Of a stretch of DNA of 64,000 bases, positions 45,690-55,480 are shown piece by piece (position 1 is the first letter of the stretch; every line of letters begins with the position of its first letter). Position numbers and translations under genes: made by a program. Source of the stretch: Marinobacterium nitratireducens (GTDB taxonomy: Bacteria > Pseudomonadota > Gammaproteobacteria > Pseudomonadales > Balneatricaceae); the NCBI RefSeq assembly GCF_014645375.1, contig NZ_BMLT01000008.1:62001-126000 (forward strand), read 5' to 3'. The notes beneath the pieces were generated by a model. That model had not been told where the DNA came from. It worked only from the letters and a program-made list of their open reading frames with translations, and ran no database searches.

Positions 45690-47239
45690 TGAATACCAAG
45701 GTTATGAATTCGACCGATCTGAAACCGGTACAGGGCAATTTCACCGGGACCCTCGGCACCTGGCTGATGATACTGGCGACGGCGGGGATGGCTTTCGTGA
45801 TCGGTATCGAAACCATCAATACGCTGTTCTTCGATCCCTACGAGGACCAGTACTTTCTGTTCCGTCTGGCCGGCAGTCTGGCCGATGTCGAGATCGGGCC
45901 ACTGACCTACCTGATGTTCGGCTCGCTGCTGGTGGCGCTGATGATGGGGCTGCCGCTGACCTTCGTCACCGGTGGGCTGGGGGTGATGTTCATCTATCTG
46001 GTCGGTGATGCGACCATGCTCAACATCATCCCGGGCCGCATTTTCCCGATGATGACGAACTCGGATCTGGCGGCGATCCCGCTGTTCATCTTCATGGCAT
46101 CGATGCTCGAGCGGGCCGGTCTGATCGAGGAAATGTTCAACGTTGTCTACAAGTGGATGGGTGGGCTCAATGGCGGTCTGGCCACCGCCACCATCCTGGC
46201 GTCGACGATTCTGGCCGCGATGGTCGGGGTGATCGGGGCCGCCGTGGTGACCATGGGCATCATCGCGCTGCCGGCGATGCTCAAGCGCGGCTACGATCAC
46301 CAGATCGCACTCGGCTCGATCATGGCAGGCGGTACCCTCGGCATCCTGATTCCGCCGTCGATTCTGGCGATCCTCTACGCCGTCGTGGCGCAGCAGTCGG
46401 TTGGCGAACTCTATCTCGGCGCCATCGTACCCGGCCTGATGCTGTCCGGCATGTATATCGCCTACGTGCTGTTCCGTACCTGGCTGAAACCCGATCTGGG
46501 CCCGCCGGTGCCGGCCGAGGAGCGCATCTCGCTGAAGCAGAAGTTTCTGCTGCTGAAAGATCTGATCGCGCCGCTGATCCTGGTCATGCTGGTGCTGGGG
46601 CTGCTGTTCGGCGGTATCGCGACGCCGGTGGAGGCGGCCGGTATCGGCTCCTTCGGTGCCATGCTGGTGGCCTGGAAGCACGGTTCCTTCTCGGTGGCGG
46701 CGCTCAAGGATGCGTCGGTGACCACCGCCAAGGCTTCGGCAATGGTGCTGTGGATCATGTTCGGCGCCTCGGTCTTCGTCGGCTTCTACATCCTTCAGGG
46801 CGGCCAGGACTTCATCACCGAAACCATCCTTGGCACCGGGCTGTCACCCTACGGCATTCTCTTCATGCTGATGGTGCTGCTGGTGATCCTCGGCATGTTC
46901 CTGGACTGGGTTGGCATCCTGCTGCTGGCCGTACCGATCTTCATTCCCATCGTCCAGGCGCTGGAGTTCGACGGTCTGTTCGGGCTGCCGGCCGTACCGG
47001 GGGAGGATGTGGTGCTCTGGTTCGGCGTACTCTATCTGGTCAACATGCAGATGTCGTTCCTCAGCCCTCCGTTCGGCTATGCGCTCTTCTATATCCGCGG
47101 CGTCTGCCCGCCCGAGATCACGATGGGCACCATCTTCAAGTCGTCGCTGGTGTTTCTGGCACTGCAGGCTTTGGGACTTTTGGTCTGCATCCTGCTGCCG
47201 GGCGTGGTGACCTGGCTGCCGAACCTGGTGTACGGCTAA
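45689..47239 (+). CDS. dctM: TRAP transporter large membrane subunit
   Basis: The 516-residue protein is the main permease, with about 13 hydrophobic segments. Family motifs include MTNSDLAAIPLFIFMASMLERAGL, GGTLGILIPPSILAILYAVVAQQSVGELYLGAIVPGLML, and LGMFLDWVGILLLAVPIFIPIV. It couples substrate uptake to a Na+ or H+ gradient. It starts within the dctQ stop codon. glcB follows about 115 nt later in the same direction. Confidence 0.94.
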   Translation: MNTKVMNSTDLKPVQGNFTGTLGTWLMILATAGMAFVIGIETINTLFFDPYEDQYFLFRLAGSLADVEIGPLTYLMFGSLLVALMMGLPLTFVTGGLGVMFIYLVGDATMLNIIPGRIFPMMTNSDLAAIPLFIFMASMLERAGLIEEMFNVVYKWMGGLNGGLATATILASTILAAMVGVIGAAVVTMGIIALPAMLKRGYDHQIALGSIMAGGTLGILIPPSILAILYAVVAQQSVGELYLGAIVPGLMLSGMYIAYVLFRTWLKPDLGPPVPAEERISLKQKFLLLKDLIAPLILVMLVLGLLFGGIATPVEAAGIGSFGAMLVAWKHGSFSVAALKDASVTTAKASAMVLWIMFGASVFVGFYILQGGQDFITETILGTGLSPYGILFMLMVLLVILGMFLDWVGILLLAVPIFIPIVQALEFDGLFGLPAVPGEDVVLWFGVLYLVNMQMSFLSPPFGYALFYIRGVCPPEITMGTIFKSSLVFLALQALGLLVCILLPGVVTWLPNLVYG

Positions 47240-47354
47240 CGCCGATCAGGGGCCGGCGCTTTGCGCCGGATCCCCAATACCCCTCTGAAGCATCCGCGAT
47301 GCAGCCCGTTCGCTGCAGGGATGCGCTCGGCCTGTGAATACGATGAGAGTGATC

Positions 47355-49541
47355 ATGAACGAAAGAATCCGCATTGGCGGCCTGCAGATTGCGAAGCCGC
47401 TCTACGAGCTGATAGCCCGGGACGCCGCGCCGGGCACAGGTATCGACCCCGACCGTTTCTGGCAGGCCTTCGAAGCCATCGTCGATGATCTGGCGCCGAA
47501 GAATCGTGCCTTGCTGGAAAAACGCGATGAAATACAGTCGCACCTGGACGAATGGCACCGGGCCCACAAGGGGCAAGCGCTGGATATGGCCGAATACAAG
47601 GCCTTTCTCGCGGATATCGGCTACCTGGTACCGGAAGGAGAGCCCTTCAGTATCAGTACGGACAAGGTGGATGACGAGATTGCCCGGGTTGCCGGTCCGC
47701 AGCTGGTGGTGCCGGTCAACAATGCGCGCTTTGCGCTCAACGCCGCCAATGCCCGCTGGGGCAGTCTGTACGATGCGCTTTACGGCACCGATGTGATTCC
47801 GGAATCGGGGGGGCTGGGGCGCGGCCATGCTTTCAACCCTGCGCGCGGTGAGGCTGTAATCGCCTGGGCGGCCGGCTTCCTCGACCAGGCAGCGCCGCTG
47901 GCGCAGGGCGGTCATGGCGATGTCGCCGACTACAGCCTGGAGGCGCGAAACGGCCGGATCGAACTGGTCATCCGGCTGCTCGACGGCCGCGTCACGGGGC
48001 TGCAGGACGCGTCGCAGTTTGCGGGCTTTAGCGAGGAGCGGGGCGTAAGGGCGATCCTGTTGCGCCATCACGGCCTGCATGTCGAACTGCAGATTGACCG
48101 GAACCACCCGATCGGCGCCATGGCGGCTTCCGGCTTGCGCGACCTGATCCTGGAGTCGGCGCTGAGCACCATCATGGACTGCGAGGATTCGGTCGCCGCC
48201 GTCGATGCCGATGACAAGGTCGCGGTCTACCGCAACTGGCTCGGCCTGATGACGGGTACACTCGAGGAAATGTTCGAAAAGGGCGGTGTCGCACTGACCC
48301 GGCGACTGAACCCGGACCGCGAGTACCGCACGCCGGCGGGCGAAGAGTTGCGCCTGCACGGCCGCAGCCTGCTGCTGGTGCGCAACGTCGGCCACCTGAT
48401 GACCACCGATGCGGTGCTCGATCGCGATGGCCGTCCGGTACCGGAGGGGTTTCTCGATGCGATGGTCACCAGTCTCTGTGCGCTGCATGACCTCAGGGGC
48501 CTGGGGCGATACCGCAACAGCCGTCGCGGCAGCCTCTATATCGTCAAGCCGAAGATGCACGGGCCCGAGGAGGTGGCGTTCACCGACGAGCTGTTCGGAC
48601 GCGTCGAGCAGGCGCTGGGACTCGGCCGCAACACCCTCAAGGTGGGGGTGATGGACGAGGAGCGGCGTACCTCGGCGAACCTCAAGGAATGCATCCGCGC
48701 CGCGCGCGAGCGTCTGGTGTTCATCAATACCGGCTTCCTCGATCGTACCGGCGACGAGATTCATACCTGCATGGAGGCGGGCCCGGTTCTGCCCAAGGAA
48801 GTGATCAAGGCACAGCCCTGGATCAGGGCCTATGAGAACCGCAATGTCGATATCGGTCTCGAGTGCGGCCTGCAGGGCGTGGCGCAGATCGGCAAGGGCA
48901 TGTGGCCGATGCCGGACGAGATGGCGCGGATGATGGAGGTCAAGATCGGTCACCCCCAGGCCGCCGCCAATTGCGCCTGGGTACCGTCGCCGACAGCGGC
49001 CACGCTGCATGCAATCCACTACCACCAGGTCGATGTGGCGGCGCGTCAGACCGAGCTGGCGCAGCGCGCCCGTGCCAGCCTCGACCTGTTGCTGATGCCG
49101 CCGTTGCTGGGCAACCTGCGACTCGCTCCGGAGCAGATCCAGGCCGAGCTCGACAACAACGTGCAGGGGATTCTCGGCTACGTGGTGCGCTGGGTCGACC
49201 AGGGTATCGGCTGTTCCAAGGTGCCCGACATCCACAATACAGGCCTGATGGAGGATCGCGCGACGCTGCGCATCTCCAGCCAGCACCTGGCCAACTGGCT
49301 GCTGCACGGTATCTGCACCGACGATCAGGTGCTGGATACACTGCATCGGATGGCGGCGGTGGTGGACAACCAGAACGCCGGCGATCCGAACTATCGCAAG
49401 ATGGATCCGGATTATGACCGCAGCGTTGCCTTCAAGGCGGCCTGCGACCTGATCTTCAAGGGCTGCGAACAACCCAACGGCTATACCGAGCCGCTGCTGC
49501 ATCACTGGCGCCGCGAGGTGAAAGCGCTGTCGGCTGATTGA
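47355..49541 (+). CDS. glcB: Malate synthase G
   Basis: GlcB condenses glyoxylate with acetyl-CoA to give malate. The 728-residue product matches the length of isoform G, about 725. Diagnostic stretches are [58 protein letters not shown], and [36 protein letters not shown] and [19 protein letters not shown] carry catalytic Arg/Asp/Glu residues. ATG 47355 ([12 protein letters not shown]) is chosen over the in-frame GTG at 47334 and ATG at 47343. Confidence 0.96.
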   Translation: MNERIRIGGLQIAKPLYELIARDAAPGTGIDPDRFWQAFEAIVDDLAPKNRALLEKRDEIQSHLDEWHRAHKGQALDMAEYKAFLADIGYLVPEGEPFSISTDKVDDEIARVAGPQLVVPVNNARFALNAANARWGSLYDALYGTDVIPESGGLGRGHAFNPARGEAVIAWAAGFLDQAAPLAQGGHGDVADYSLEARNGRIELVIRLLDGRVTGLQDASQFAGFSEERGVRAILLRHHGLHVELQIDRNHPIGAMAASGLRDLILESALSTIMDCEDSVAAVDADDKVAVYRNWLGLMTGTLEEMFEKGGVALTRRLNPDREYRTPAGEELRLHGRSLLLVRNVGHLMTTDAVLDRDGRPVPEGFLDAMVTSLCALHDLRGLGRYRNSRRGSLYIVKPKMHGPEEVAFTDELFGRVEQALGLGRNTLKVGVMDEERRTSANLKECIRAARERLVFINTGFLDRTGDEIHTCMEAGPVLPKEVIKAQPWIRAYENRNVDIGLECGLQGVAQIGKGMWPMPDEMARMMEVKIGHPQAAANCAWVPSPTAATLHAIHYHQVDVAARQTELAQRARASLDLLLMPPLLGNLRLAPEQIQAELDNNVQGILGYVVRWVDQGIGCSKVPDIHNTGLMEDRATLRISSQHLANWLLHGICTDDQVLDTLHRMAAVVDNQNAGDPNYRKMDPDYDRSVAFKAACDLIFKGCEQPNGYTEPLLHHWRREVKALSAD

Positions 49542-49562
49542 ATCCCGGGTGTGTGAAGAATT

Positions 49563-49806
49563 GTAGGATGGGTGAAGCCGCAACGGCACGATGCTGACGG
49601 TTCGCAGCGGATTTACTGCGGCGCAACCCATCATAGGTGCCGAAGGCGCCTGGGCATCGGCTGTCTTGCGGTTCTCACGGCCGGTGCTCGCACAGTAGCC
49701 GAAGACAATCGATCTGTAATGCGATCGATGTGATGGGTTTCGCGATGCCCGAACGATGAAGGAAACTTTCAAATTCAATGGGGTGCATCGCTTCACCCAT
49801 CCTACG
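49563..49806. repeat. Interspersed repeat, long form, glcB-glcG gap
   Basis: The element is bounded by GTAGGATGGGTGAAGCCGC and GCTTCACCCATCCTAC as terminal inverted repeats. Inside lie ACCCATCATAGGTGCCGAAGG, as after alaS, and the hairpin ATCGATC-N8-GATCGAT at 49708-49729 in the opposite orientation to the tRNA-array copies. The gap holds nothing else recognisable. Confidence 0.8.
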
Positions 49807-49874
49807 ATTCCGTAAACCCATCAGTCATAAAGAAGCAATGCCGTAAAAGTTTCATCTAACAGGAGTGAGAAGCG

Positions 49875-50300
49875 ATGTTGTCCATACAGAGGCTCGATCT
49901 GGCCGATGCCGGTTTGATGATCGAAGGTGCGGCGGCCCATGCCCGCGAGATCGGAGTGCCGATGTGCATTGCCGTCACCGACGAGTCCGGCAACCTGATT
50001 GCCTTCGAACGCATGGACGGTGGTAAGGTGACCAGTATTACCGTCGCCCAGGACAAGGCCTTTACCGCAGCCGCTGCGCGCAAGGCGACCCACGAATACA
50101 ATCAGGCCTGCACGCCGGGCAATCTGGTGTTCGGTATCCATACGGCGCTCGGTGGACGCCTCAGCGTGGTTGGCGGCGGCCTGCCGGTCCTGGTCGAGGG
50201 CGCGGTGGTCGGCGGTATCGGCATCAGTTCCGGCACGCCGCAACAGGACATGGCCTGCGCCCAGGCTGGCATCGAACACTGGCGCCGTCATCAGGGATAG
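49875..50300 (+). CDS. glcG: GlcG/HbpS family protein
   Basis: The 141-residue protein has the GlcG-like pattern IAVTDESGNLIAFERMDGGKVTSITVAQDKAFTAAAARKAT, then PVLVEGAVVGGIGISSGTPQQDMACAQAGI. Members of the family bind haem or small cofactors in other settings. In E. coli, glcG lies in the glycolate operon but has no defined role. Here it sits just before glcDEF. An AACAGGAGTGAG-type ribosome-binding site precedes the ATG. Confidence 0.9.
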   Translation: MLSIQRLDLADAGLMIEGAAAHAREIGVPMCIAVTDESGNLIAFERMDGGKVTSITVAQDKAFTAAAARKATHEYNQACTPGNLVFGIHTALGGRLSVVGGGLPVLVEGAVVGGIGISSGTPQQDMACAQAGIEHWRRHQG

Positions 50301-50330
50301 GCCCAGGCAACGCTAAATCCGGAGAGCCAG

Positions 50331-51785
50331 ATGAGCAATCTGAACAATTCAACAAAGGCACAGCTGGCGGAACGCTTTCGGCGCTTTATCGATCCCGAAT
50401 ACGTGATCAGCGACGACGAAACGCTGCGCCCCTACGAGTGCGACGGCCTCTCGATGTACTGTGAAATGCCGATGCTGGTGGTGCTGCCGGAAACCGTCGA
50501 GCAGGTACAGGAGGTGCTGCGCATCTGTCATCGCGAGCAGGTGCCGGTGGTCGCCCGGGGCGCCGGTACCGGCCTGTGCGCCGGCGCCATGCCCCATGCC
50601 GAAGGTGTGGTGCTGTCGCTGGCAAAGTTCAACCGTATCCTCGAGATCGATCCACTGGCCCGCAGCGCCCGGGTGCAGCCCGGTGTACGGAATCTGGCGA
50701 TCAGTGAGGAAGCGGCCGCGTTCGGCCTTTACTACGGCCCGGATCCTTCGTCCCAGATCGCCTGCACCATCGGTGGCAACGTGGCCGAGAACTCCGGCGG
50801 CGTGCACTGCCTCAAGTACGGTCTGACGGTTCACAATATTCTCGGCGTCGAAATGGTCACGGTCGAGGGCGAGCGGGTGCAGATTGGCGGTGAGGGGCTG
50901 GACAGTGCCGGCATGGACCTGCTGGCGCTGATGACGGGCTCCGAGGGGCTGCTCGGCATCGTCACCGAAGTGCGCGTCAAGCTGCTGCCGACGCCGGAAC
51001 GGGCGCGGGTGGTGATGGCCGGATTCGACAATGTCCAGACCGCCGGTGACGCGGTCGGCGGCATCATCGCCGCGGGCATCATTCCGGGCGGGCTGGAAAT
51101 GATGGACACCCATGCCATCCAGGCGGCCGAGGACTTCGCCAGGGCCGGCTATCCGCGCGACGCCCGGGCGCTGCTGCTGTGCGAGGTTGACGGAACGGCT
51201 GAGGAGGTGCAGGAGCATATCGAAACGGTCGAAACCCTGTTCGCTCAGCTTGGTGCCACCTCGGTCCGCACTTCCCATGACGAGGCCGAACGTGCGCTGC
51301 TGTGGAAAGGCCGCAAGTCGGCATTCCCTGCGGTCGGGCGCATCTCGCCGGACTATTACTGCATGGACGGCACCATACCGCGCGGCAAACTGGCTCAGGT
51401 GCTGACCGAGATGGACCGGATGGCGGAGCGGGTCGGTCTGAGGGTCGCCAACGTTTTCCATGCCGGCGACGGCAACCTGCATCCGCTGATCCTGTTCGAT
51501 GCCAACGTCCCGGGGGAGTTCGAGAAGACAGAAGAGCTCGGCGGCAAGATACTCGAGCTCTGCGTCGAGGTCGGCGGCTGCATCACCGGCGAGCACGGTG
51601 TCGGGGTTGAGAAGCTCCGGCAGATGCCGGTGCAGTTCAGCGATCAGGAGTTGCGCCAGTTTAACGCGATCAAGGATGCCTTCGATCCGCAGGGTACGCT
51701 GAATCCCGGCAAGGGAGTGCCGACGCTGCGCCGCTGCCAGGAGTACCGGTCGATCGAAGCCAACCCCGAAGCCGTGGGAGCCTGA
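50331..51785 (+). CDS. glcD: Glycolate oxidase, FAD-linked subunit GlcD
   Basis: GlcD carries the FAD that oxidises glycolate (or D-lactate) to the 2-oxo acid. In its 484 residues the PCMH FAD-binding domain contains PVVARGAGTGLCAGAMPHAEGVVLSL and IGGNVAENSGGVHCLKYG. The C-terminal FAD-oxidase domain contains VANVFHAGDGNLHPLILFD and GEHGVGVEKL. It starts 30 nt after glcG and ends 1 nt before glcE. Confidence 0.95.
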   Translation: MSNLNNSTKAQLAERFRRFIDPEYVISDDETLRPYECDGLSMYCEMPMLVVLPETVEQVQEVLRICHREQVPVVARGAGTGLCAGAMPHAEGVVLSLAKFNRILEIDPLARSARVQPGVRNLAISEEAAAFGLYYGPDPSSQIACTIGGNVAENSGGVHCLKYGLTVHNILGVEMVTVEGERVQIGGEGLDSAGMDLLALMTGSEGLLGIVTEVRVKLLPTPERARVVMAGFDNVQTAGDAVGGIIAAGIIPGGLEMMDTHAIQAAEDFARAGYPRDARALLLCEVDGTAEEVQEHIETVETLFAQLGATSVRTSHDEAERALLWKGRKSAFPAVGRISPDYYCMDGTIPRGKLAQVLTEMDRMAERVGLRVANVFHAGDGNLHPLILFDANVPGEFEKTEELGGKILELCVEVGGCITGEHGVGVEKLRQMPVQFSDQELRQFNAIKDAFDPQGTLNPGKGVPTLRRCQEYRSIEANPEAVGA

Positions 51786-51786
51786 A

Positions 51787-52845
51787 ATGAGCGATATCAG
51801 CCAACAGCTGCGGGAACAGATCCTGCAGGCGCGTGCGGGCGCAACCAAACTCGATATTCGCGGCGGCGCAAGCAAGCGCTTCATGGGCCGCGAGCCGCAG
51901 GGCGAGGCGCTCGAGGTCGGCCGTCACCGTGGCATCGTCAGCTACGAACCGGTGGAGCTGGTGCTGACGGCCCGGGCCGGCACGCCGCTCGAGGAGATCG
52001 TCGCCGCGCTGGACGAACAGGGACAGATGCTGTCGTTCGAGCCGCCATGCTTCGGCGGCAATGCCACCCTCGGCGGTACCCTGGCCTGCAACCAGTCCGG
52101 GCCCGGCCGGCCCTGGGGGGGCTCGGTGCGCGACCAGGTGTTGGGTATCCGGCTTATCAACGGTCTCGGCGAGGAGCTGCGTTTCGGCGGCCAGGTGATG
52201 AAGAACGTCGCCGGCTACGATGTCTCGCGCCTGCAGGCCGGAGCCATGGGAACGCTGGGTCTGATCACCGAGGTCAGCCTCAAGGTGCTGCCCAAGCCTG
52301 GCGAGACCCTGACCCTGGTGACAGAGACCAGCATGGCCGAGGCGGTGCGTCTGATGAACGAGCGCGCCGGCCAGCCAAAGCCGCTCTCGGCCGCGTGCTG
52401 GCACGACGGTCGTCTCTACCTGCGCCTTTCCGGCGCCCGCAGCGCCGTCGACGCCACCGTGCGTCAGTGGGGCGGCGAGTTGCTCGAGAACGATGTGGCC
52501 TTCTGGCGGGAGCTGCGCGACCAGCGTCTCGGCTTTTTCGACGGCGACGCGCCGCTGTGGCGCTTCTCGCTGCGGTCGAGCGCCGAGCCGCTGCCGCTCG
52601 AGGGCGACTGGCTGATCGACTGGGGCGGCGCCCAGCGCTGGTACCGGGGCGATGCCGACCGGGCCCGGCTGGACGCGCTGGCCGCTGAGGCCGGAGGTCA
52701 GGTCAGCCTGTTCCGTGGCGGTGACCGCAGCGGCGAGGTGATGCCCGCGCAGGCGCCGGCGCTCAGGCTGATTCAGCAGCGGCTGAAGCGGGCCTTCGAT
52801 CCGGACGGCCTGTTCAATCCCGGACGCCTCTACAGCTGGATGTGA
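51787..52845 (+). CDS. glcE: Glycolate oxidase, FAD-binding subunit GlcE
   Basis: The 352-residue subunit has a shortened FAD-binding domain (LDIRGGASKRFMG, LSFEPPCFGGNATLGGTLACNQSGPGRPWGG, DVSRLQAGAMGTLGLITEVSLKV) and ends with FDPDGLFNPGRLY. It is required with GlcD and GlcF for activity. Tight spacing to glcD (1 nt) and glcF (4 nt) shows one operon. Confidence 0.94.
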   Translation: MSDISQQLREQILQARAGATKLDIRGGASKRFMGREPQGEALEVGRHRGIVSYEPVELVLTARAGTPLEEIVAALDEQGQMLSFEPPCFGGNATLGGTLACNQSGPGRPWGGSVRDQVLGIRLINGLGEELRFGGQVMKNVAGYDVSRLQAGAMGTLGLITEVSLKVLPKPGETLTLVTETSMAEAVRLMNERAGQPKPLSAACWHDGRLYLRLSGARSAVDATVRQWGGELLENDVAFWRELRDQRLGFFDGDAPLWRFSLRSSAEPLPLEGDWLIDWGGAQRWYRGDADRARLDALAAEAGGQVSLFRGGDRSGEVMPAQAPALRLIQQRLKRAFDPDGLFNPGRLYSWM

Positions 52846-52849
52846 CGCC

Positions 52850-54058
52850 ATGAAAACCAATATTCTCCCGCAATACAAGAACAGCGCGCAGGGGCAGGAG
52901 GCCGAAGAGATTCTGCGCACCTGCGTACACTGCGGCTTCTGCACCGCCACCTGTCCGACCTATCAGGAGCTCAACGACGAGCGTGACGGGCCGCGCGGGC
53001 GCATCTACCTGATCAAACAGCTGCTCGAGGACGGCAAGGTCACCGAGAAGACCCGTACTCACCTCGACCGCTGCCTGACCTGTCGCAGCTGCGAAACCAC
53101 CTGTCCGTCGGGCGTCCAGTACGGTCGGCTGGTGGATATCGGTCGCGGTCTCGTCGAGGCGCAACTGCCAAGAGAACCGAAGGAGCGATTGCTGCGCTGG
53201 GGACTGCGCCAGGTGCTGCCCTATCGCCATCGCTTTACCCCGCTGCTGCGTGCCGGCCAGCTGTTGCGACCGCTGCTGCCGGCGCCGCTCAAGACCAAGG
53301 TGCCGCCCCGGCGCGTGGCGAAACCCTGGCCCGCGAGCAGCCACCCGAGGGTGATGCTGGCTCTGGCCGGCTGTGCCCAGCCGGCGGCCGCACCCAATAC
53401 CAATGCGGCGGCAGCCCGGGTGCTGGACCGTCTTGGCATCACCCTGGTCGAGGCGCCGAAGGCCGGCTGCTGTGGCGCCGTCAGTTACCACCTGTCGGCG
53501 CACCAGGACGGGCTCGATTTCATGCGGCGCAATATCGATGCCTGGTGGCCCGCGATCGAGGCCGGCGCCGAGGCGATCGTGATGACCGCCTCGGGCTGCG
53601 GCGCCATGGTGCAGGAGTACGGGCATTTGCTGCGACAGGACCCGGAGTATGCCGACAAGGCGCGCCGGGTCAGCGAGCTGACCCGGGATCTCGGTGCCGT
53701 ACTGCTGGATGAGGACCTGTCGAAGCTCGGTCCGGACAAGGGCAGCGACAAGGTCGCCTTCCATTGTCCCTGCACGTTGCAGCATGCGATGAAGCAGAGC
53801 GGCGTGGTCGAGCAGGTATTGCGCAAGGCCGGCATTGACCTGGCCGTCACCCGCGACAGGCACCTGTGCTGCGGTTCGGCCGGTACCTATTCGATCCTGC
53901 AGCCCAAGATGAGCCAGCGGCTGCTGAACAACAAGCTGAAAGCGCTGACCGTCGACAATCCGGACCGGATCGTTACCGCCAATATCGGCTGCCAGCTGCA
54001 CCTCGAAACCCGATCCGAGGTGCCGGTGCAGCACTGGATCGAGCTGTTGGACCGGTGA
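52850..54058 (+). CDS. glcF: Glycolate oxidase, iron-sulfur subunit GlcF
   Basis: GlcF passes electrons from the flavin subunits toward the quinone pool. The 402-residue protein has two 4Fe-4S motifs near the N-terminus (CVHCGFCTATCPTY and CLTCRSCETTCPSG). Two CCG-type cysteine-rich domains follow, with AGCCGAVSYH, CPCTLQH, and LCCGSAGTYSILQPKMSQRL. It is the last gene of glcG-glcDEF and is followed by a palindromic repeat. Confidence 0.95.
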   Translation: MKTNILPQYKNSAQGQEAEEILRTCVHCGFCTATCPTYQELNDERDGPRGRIYLIKQLLEDGKVTEKTRTHLDRCLTCRSCETTCPSGVQYGRLVDIGRGLVEAQLPREPKERLLRWGLRQVLPYRHRFTPLLRAGQLLRPLLPAPLKTKVPPRRVAKPWPASSHPRVMLALAGCAQPAAAPNTNAAAARVLDRLGITLVEAPKAGCCGAVSYHLSAHQDGLDFMRRNIDAWWPAIEAGAEAIVMTASGCGAMVQEYGHLLRQDPEYADKARRVSELTRDLGAVLLDEDLSKLGPDKGSDKVAFHCPCTLQHAMKQSGVVEQVLRKAGIDLAVTRDRHLCCGSAGTYSILQPKMSQRLLNNKLKALTVDNPDRIVTANIGCQLHLETRSEVPVQHWIELLDR

Positions 54059-54067
54059 AGGTGCTTA

Positions 54068-54148
54068 ATCGGTGCGGTTCGCGTTGCTCACCGGCACCCT
54101 ACGGGGCCCGATATATCGTAGGGTGCCGGTAAGCGAAGCGCACCGCAC
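54068..54148. repeat. GGTGCGGTTCGC ... GCGCACCGCACC palindromic repeat
   Basis: An inverted repeat of about 33 bp per arm (GGTGCGGTTCGC...CACCCTACG and CGTAGGGTGCCGG...GCACCGCACC) flanks a short centre. It is a common intergenic palindrome type in proteobacteria. It could end glcDEF transcripts as RNA, although there is no T-run. Confidence 0.8.
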
Positions 54149-54242
54149 CGTACTTTACCGCCAGCGCGCACGCTTCGATGATGCGCGCCTGGGTGCTATG
54201 CTGTGCCGGTTTTCGCCCAGACCGCCACAGGGAAAAGTCTCG

Positions 54243-55067
54243 ATGAGTGAACGCCGCAGCGACGCGCGCAGCAGTGCCAGCAAGAAAAACGCTTCCTCCG
54301 GAGCCGGGCAGGTGCAGTCCCTGACCCGGGCGCTGACGCTGCTGCAGCGTCTGGCGACCTCTGATATCGGCCTCAACCTGACCGAGCTGTCCGGCGGCGT
54401 CGGGCTGGCGCCCTCGACCGCGCACCGGCTGCTCAACAGCATGCGCCAGCTGGACTTCGTGGACTACGACGAACAGAGCGGACTCTGGTCGGTCGGGGTC
54501 ACCGCTTTCTCGGTCGGCAGTGCCTATCTCAAGAAGCGTGATTTCGTCGCCCAGGCCCGCCCTTACATGAAGCAGCTGGTCGCCGAGACCGGCGAAACCT
54601 CGAATCTTGCGGTTCTGGAAGGCGTGCAACACGTGTTCGTCGGTCAGGTGGAGTGCAACGAGGTGATGCGCATGGTGGTGCAGATCGGCAGCCGCGGCGC
54701 GCTGCATGCTGCCGGTGTCGGCAAGGCGCTGTTATCGGCGCTCGAAGACGATACGGTGATGGCGATCATACAGCGCACCGGTCTCGAGGCGATGACGCCC
54801 AACACCATTACTTCGCCAAGCGCCTTTCTCGAGGAGCTCGGGCGCATTCGCGACCAGGGATATTCGGTCGACAACGAGGAGCAGACCTCGGGCCTGCGTT
54901 GCGTGGCGGCCAACATTTACGACGAAAACGCCGAAGCGATCGCCGCCGTCTCGATCTCAGGGCCCTCTGTGCGGGTGAAGTCGGACCGCATTCCGGTCTA
55001 TAGCGCCGCGGTGATCAAGGCGGCCGACGGCATTACCCGTGCCATTGGCGGCCACCGTCCGTCTTAA
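54243..55067 (+). CDS. IclR-family transcriptional regulator
   Basis: The 274-residue protein has an N-terminal winged helix (LTRALTLLQRLATSDIGLNLTELSGGVGLAPSTAHRLLNSM). Its effector domain has LAVLEGVQHVFVGQVEC, GSRGALHAAGVGKALLSAL and a metal-type Cys in GLRCVAANIYDENAEAIAAVSISGP. Relatives such as AllR and IclR sense glyoxylate or related acids. It sits between glcDEF and lrgAB, which fits control of glyoxylate genes, including the candidate box before gcl. ATG 54243 is preferred over an upstream in-frame start. Confidence 0.9.
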   Translation: MSERRSDARSSASKKNASSGAGQVQSLTRALTLLQRLATSDIGLNLTELSGGVGLAPSTAHRLLNSMRQLDFVDYDEQSGLWSVGVTAFSVGSAYLKKRDFVAQARPYMKQLVAETGETSNLAVLEGVQHVFVGQVECNEVMRMVVQIGSRGALHAAGVGKALLSALEDDTVMAIIQRTGLEAMTPNTITSPSAFLEELGRIRDQGYSVDNEEQTSGLRCVAANIYDENAEAIAAVSISGPSVRVKSDRIPVYSAAVIKAADGITRAIGGHRPS

Positions 55068-55111
55068 CCGCCTGCTAAGGCGCTGCGAGGCAACAAAGGG
55101 AGCTACGTCGG

Positions 55112-55480
55112 ATGCTTGTCGCGCTGACTCTGATTATCGGCCTCCAGGTGCTCGGAACCCTGGTGGCCGAACTGATGGCGTTACCGGTGCCGGGACCTGT
55201 GCTCGGCATGCTGCTGTTCCTGCTGCTGTTGCCACTGCTGCCGCGGGAATGGAAGGAGCTCGAGCAGGTGACGCGTTTCTTTCTTGCCAACATGTCGCTT
55301 TTGTTCGTTCCGGCGGCGGTCGGTATCGTGCGTCATCTCGATCTGGTCAGTCCCATCCTGCTGCAGCTGCTGGCGGTGCTGTTGCTGAGCCTGATCGTCG
55401 GCCTGGCGGTGACGGCCTGGGTTTTCGCCACACTGGCGCGGCGCCTGGCGCCGGCGCGGGACGGGGAGCTGGAGCCATGA
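55112..55480 (+). CDS. lrgA: CidA/LrgA family membrane protein
   Basis: The 122-residue protein has four hydrophobic segments, with the family stretch LPVPGPVLGMLLFLLLL and NMSLLFVPAAVGIVRHLDL. LrgA/CidA proteins were first called holin-like. LrgAB pairs are now known to carry small organic acids such as pyruvate (PftAB in Bacillus). It overlaps lrgB by 4 nt. Its place right after glycolate oxidase and its regulator suggests a role in glycolate or glycerate movement. Confidence 0.88.
   Translation: MLVALTLIIGLQVLGTLVAELMALPVPGPVLGMLLFLLLLPLLPREWKELEQVTRFFLANMSLLFVPAAVGIVRHLDLVSPILLQLLAVLLLSLIVGLAVTAWVFATLARRLAPARDGELEP

Noticed and set aside
47136-49796. An 886-codon open frame antisense to glcB
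   Set aside because: Malate synthase G on the plus strand explains the region; the antisense product shows no recognisable domain.
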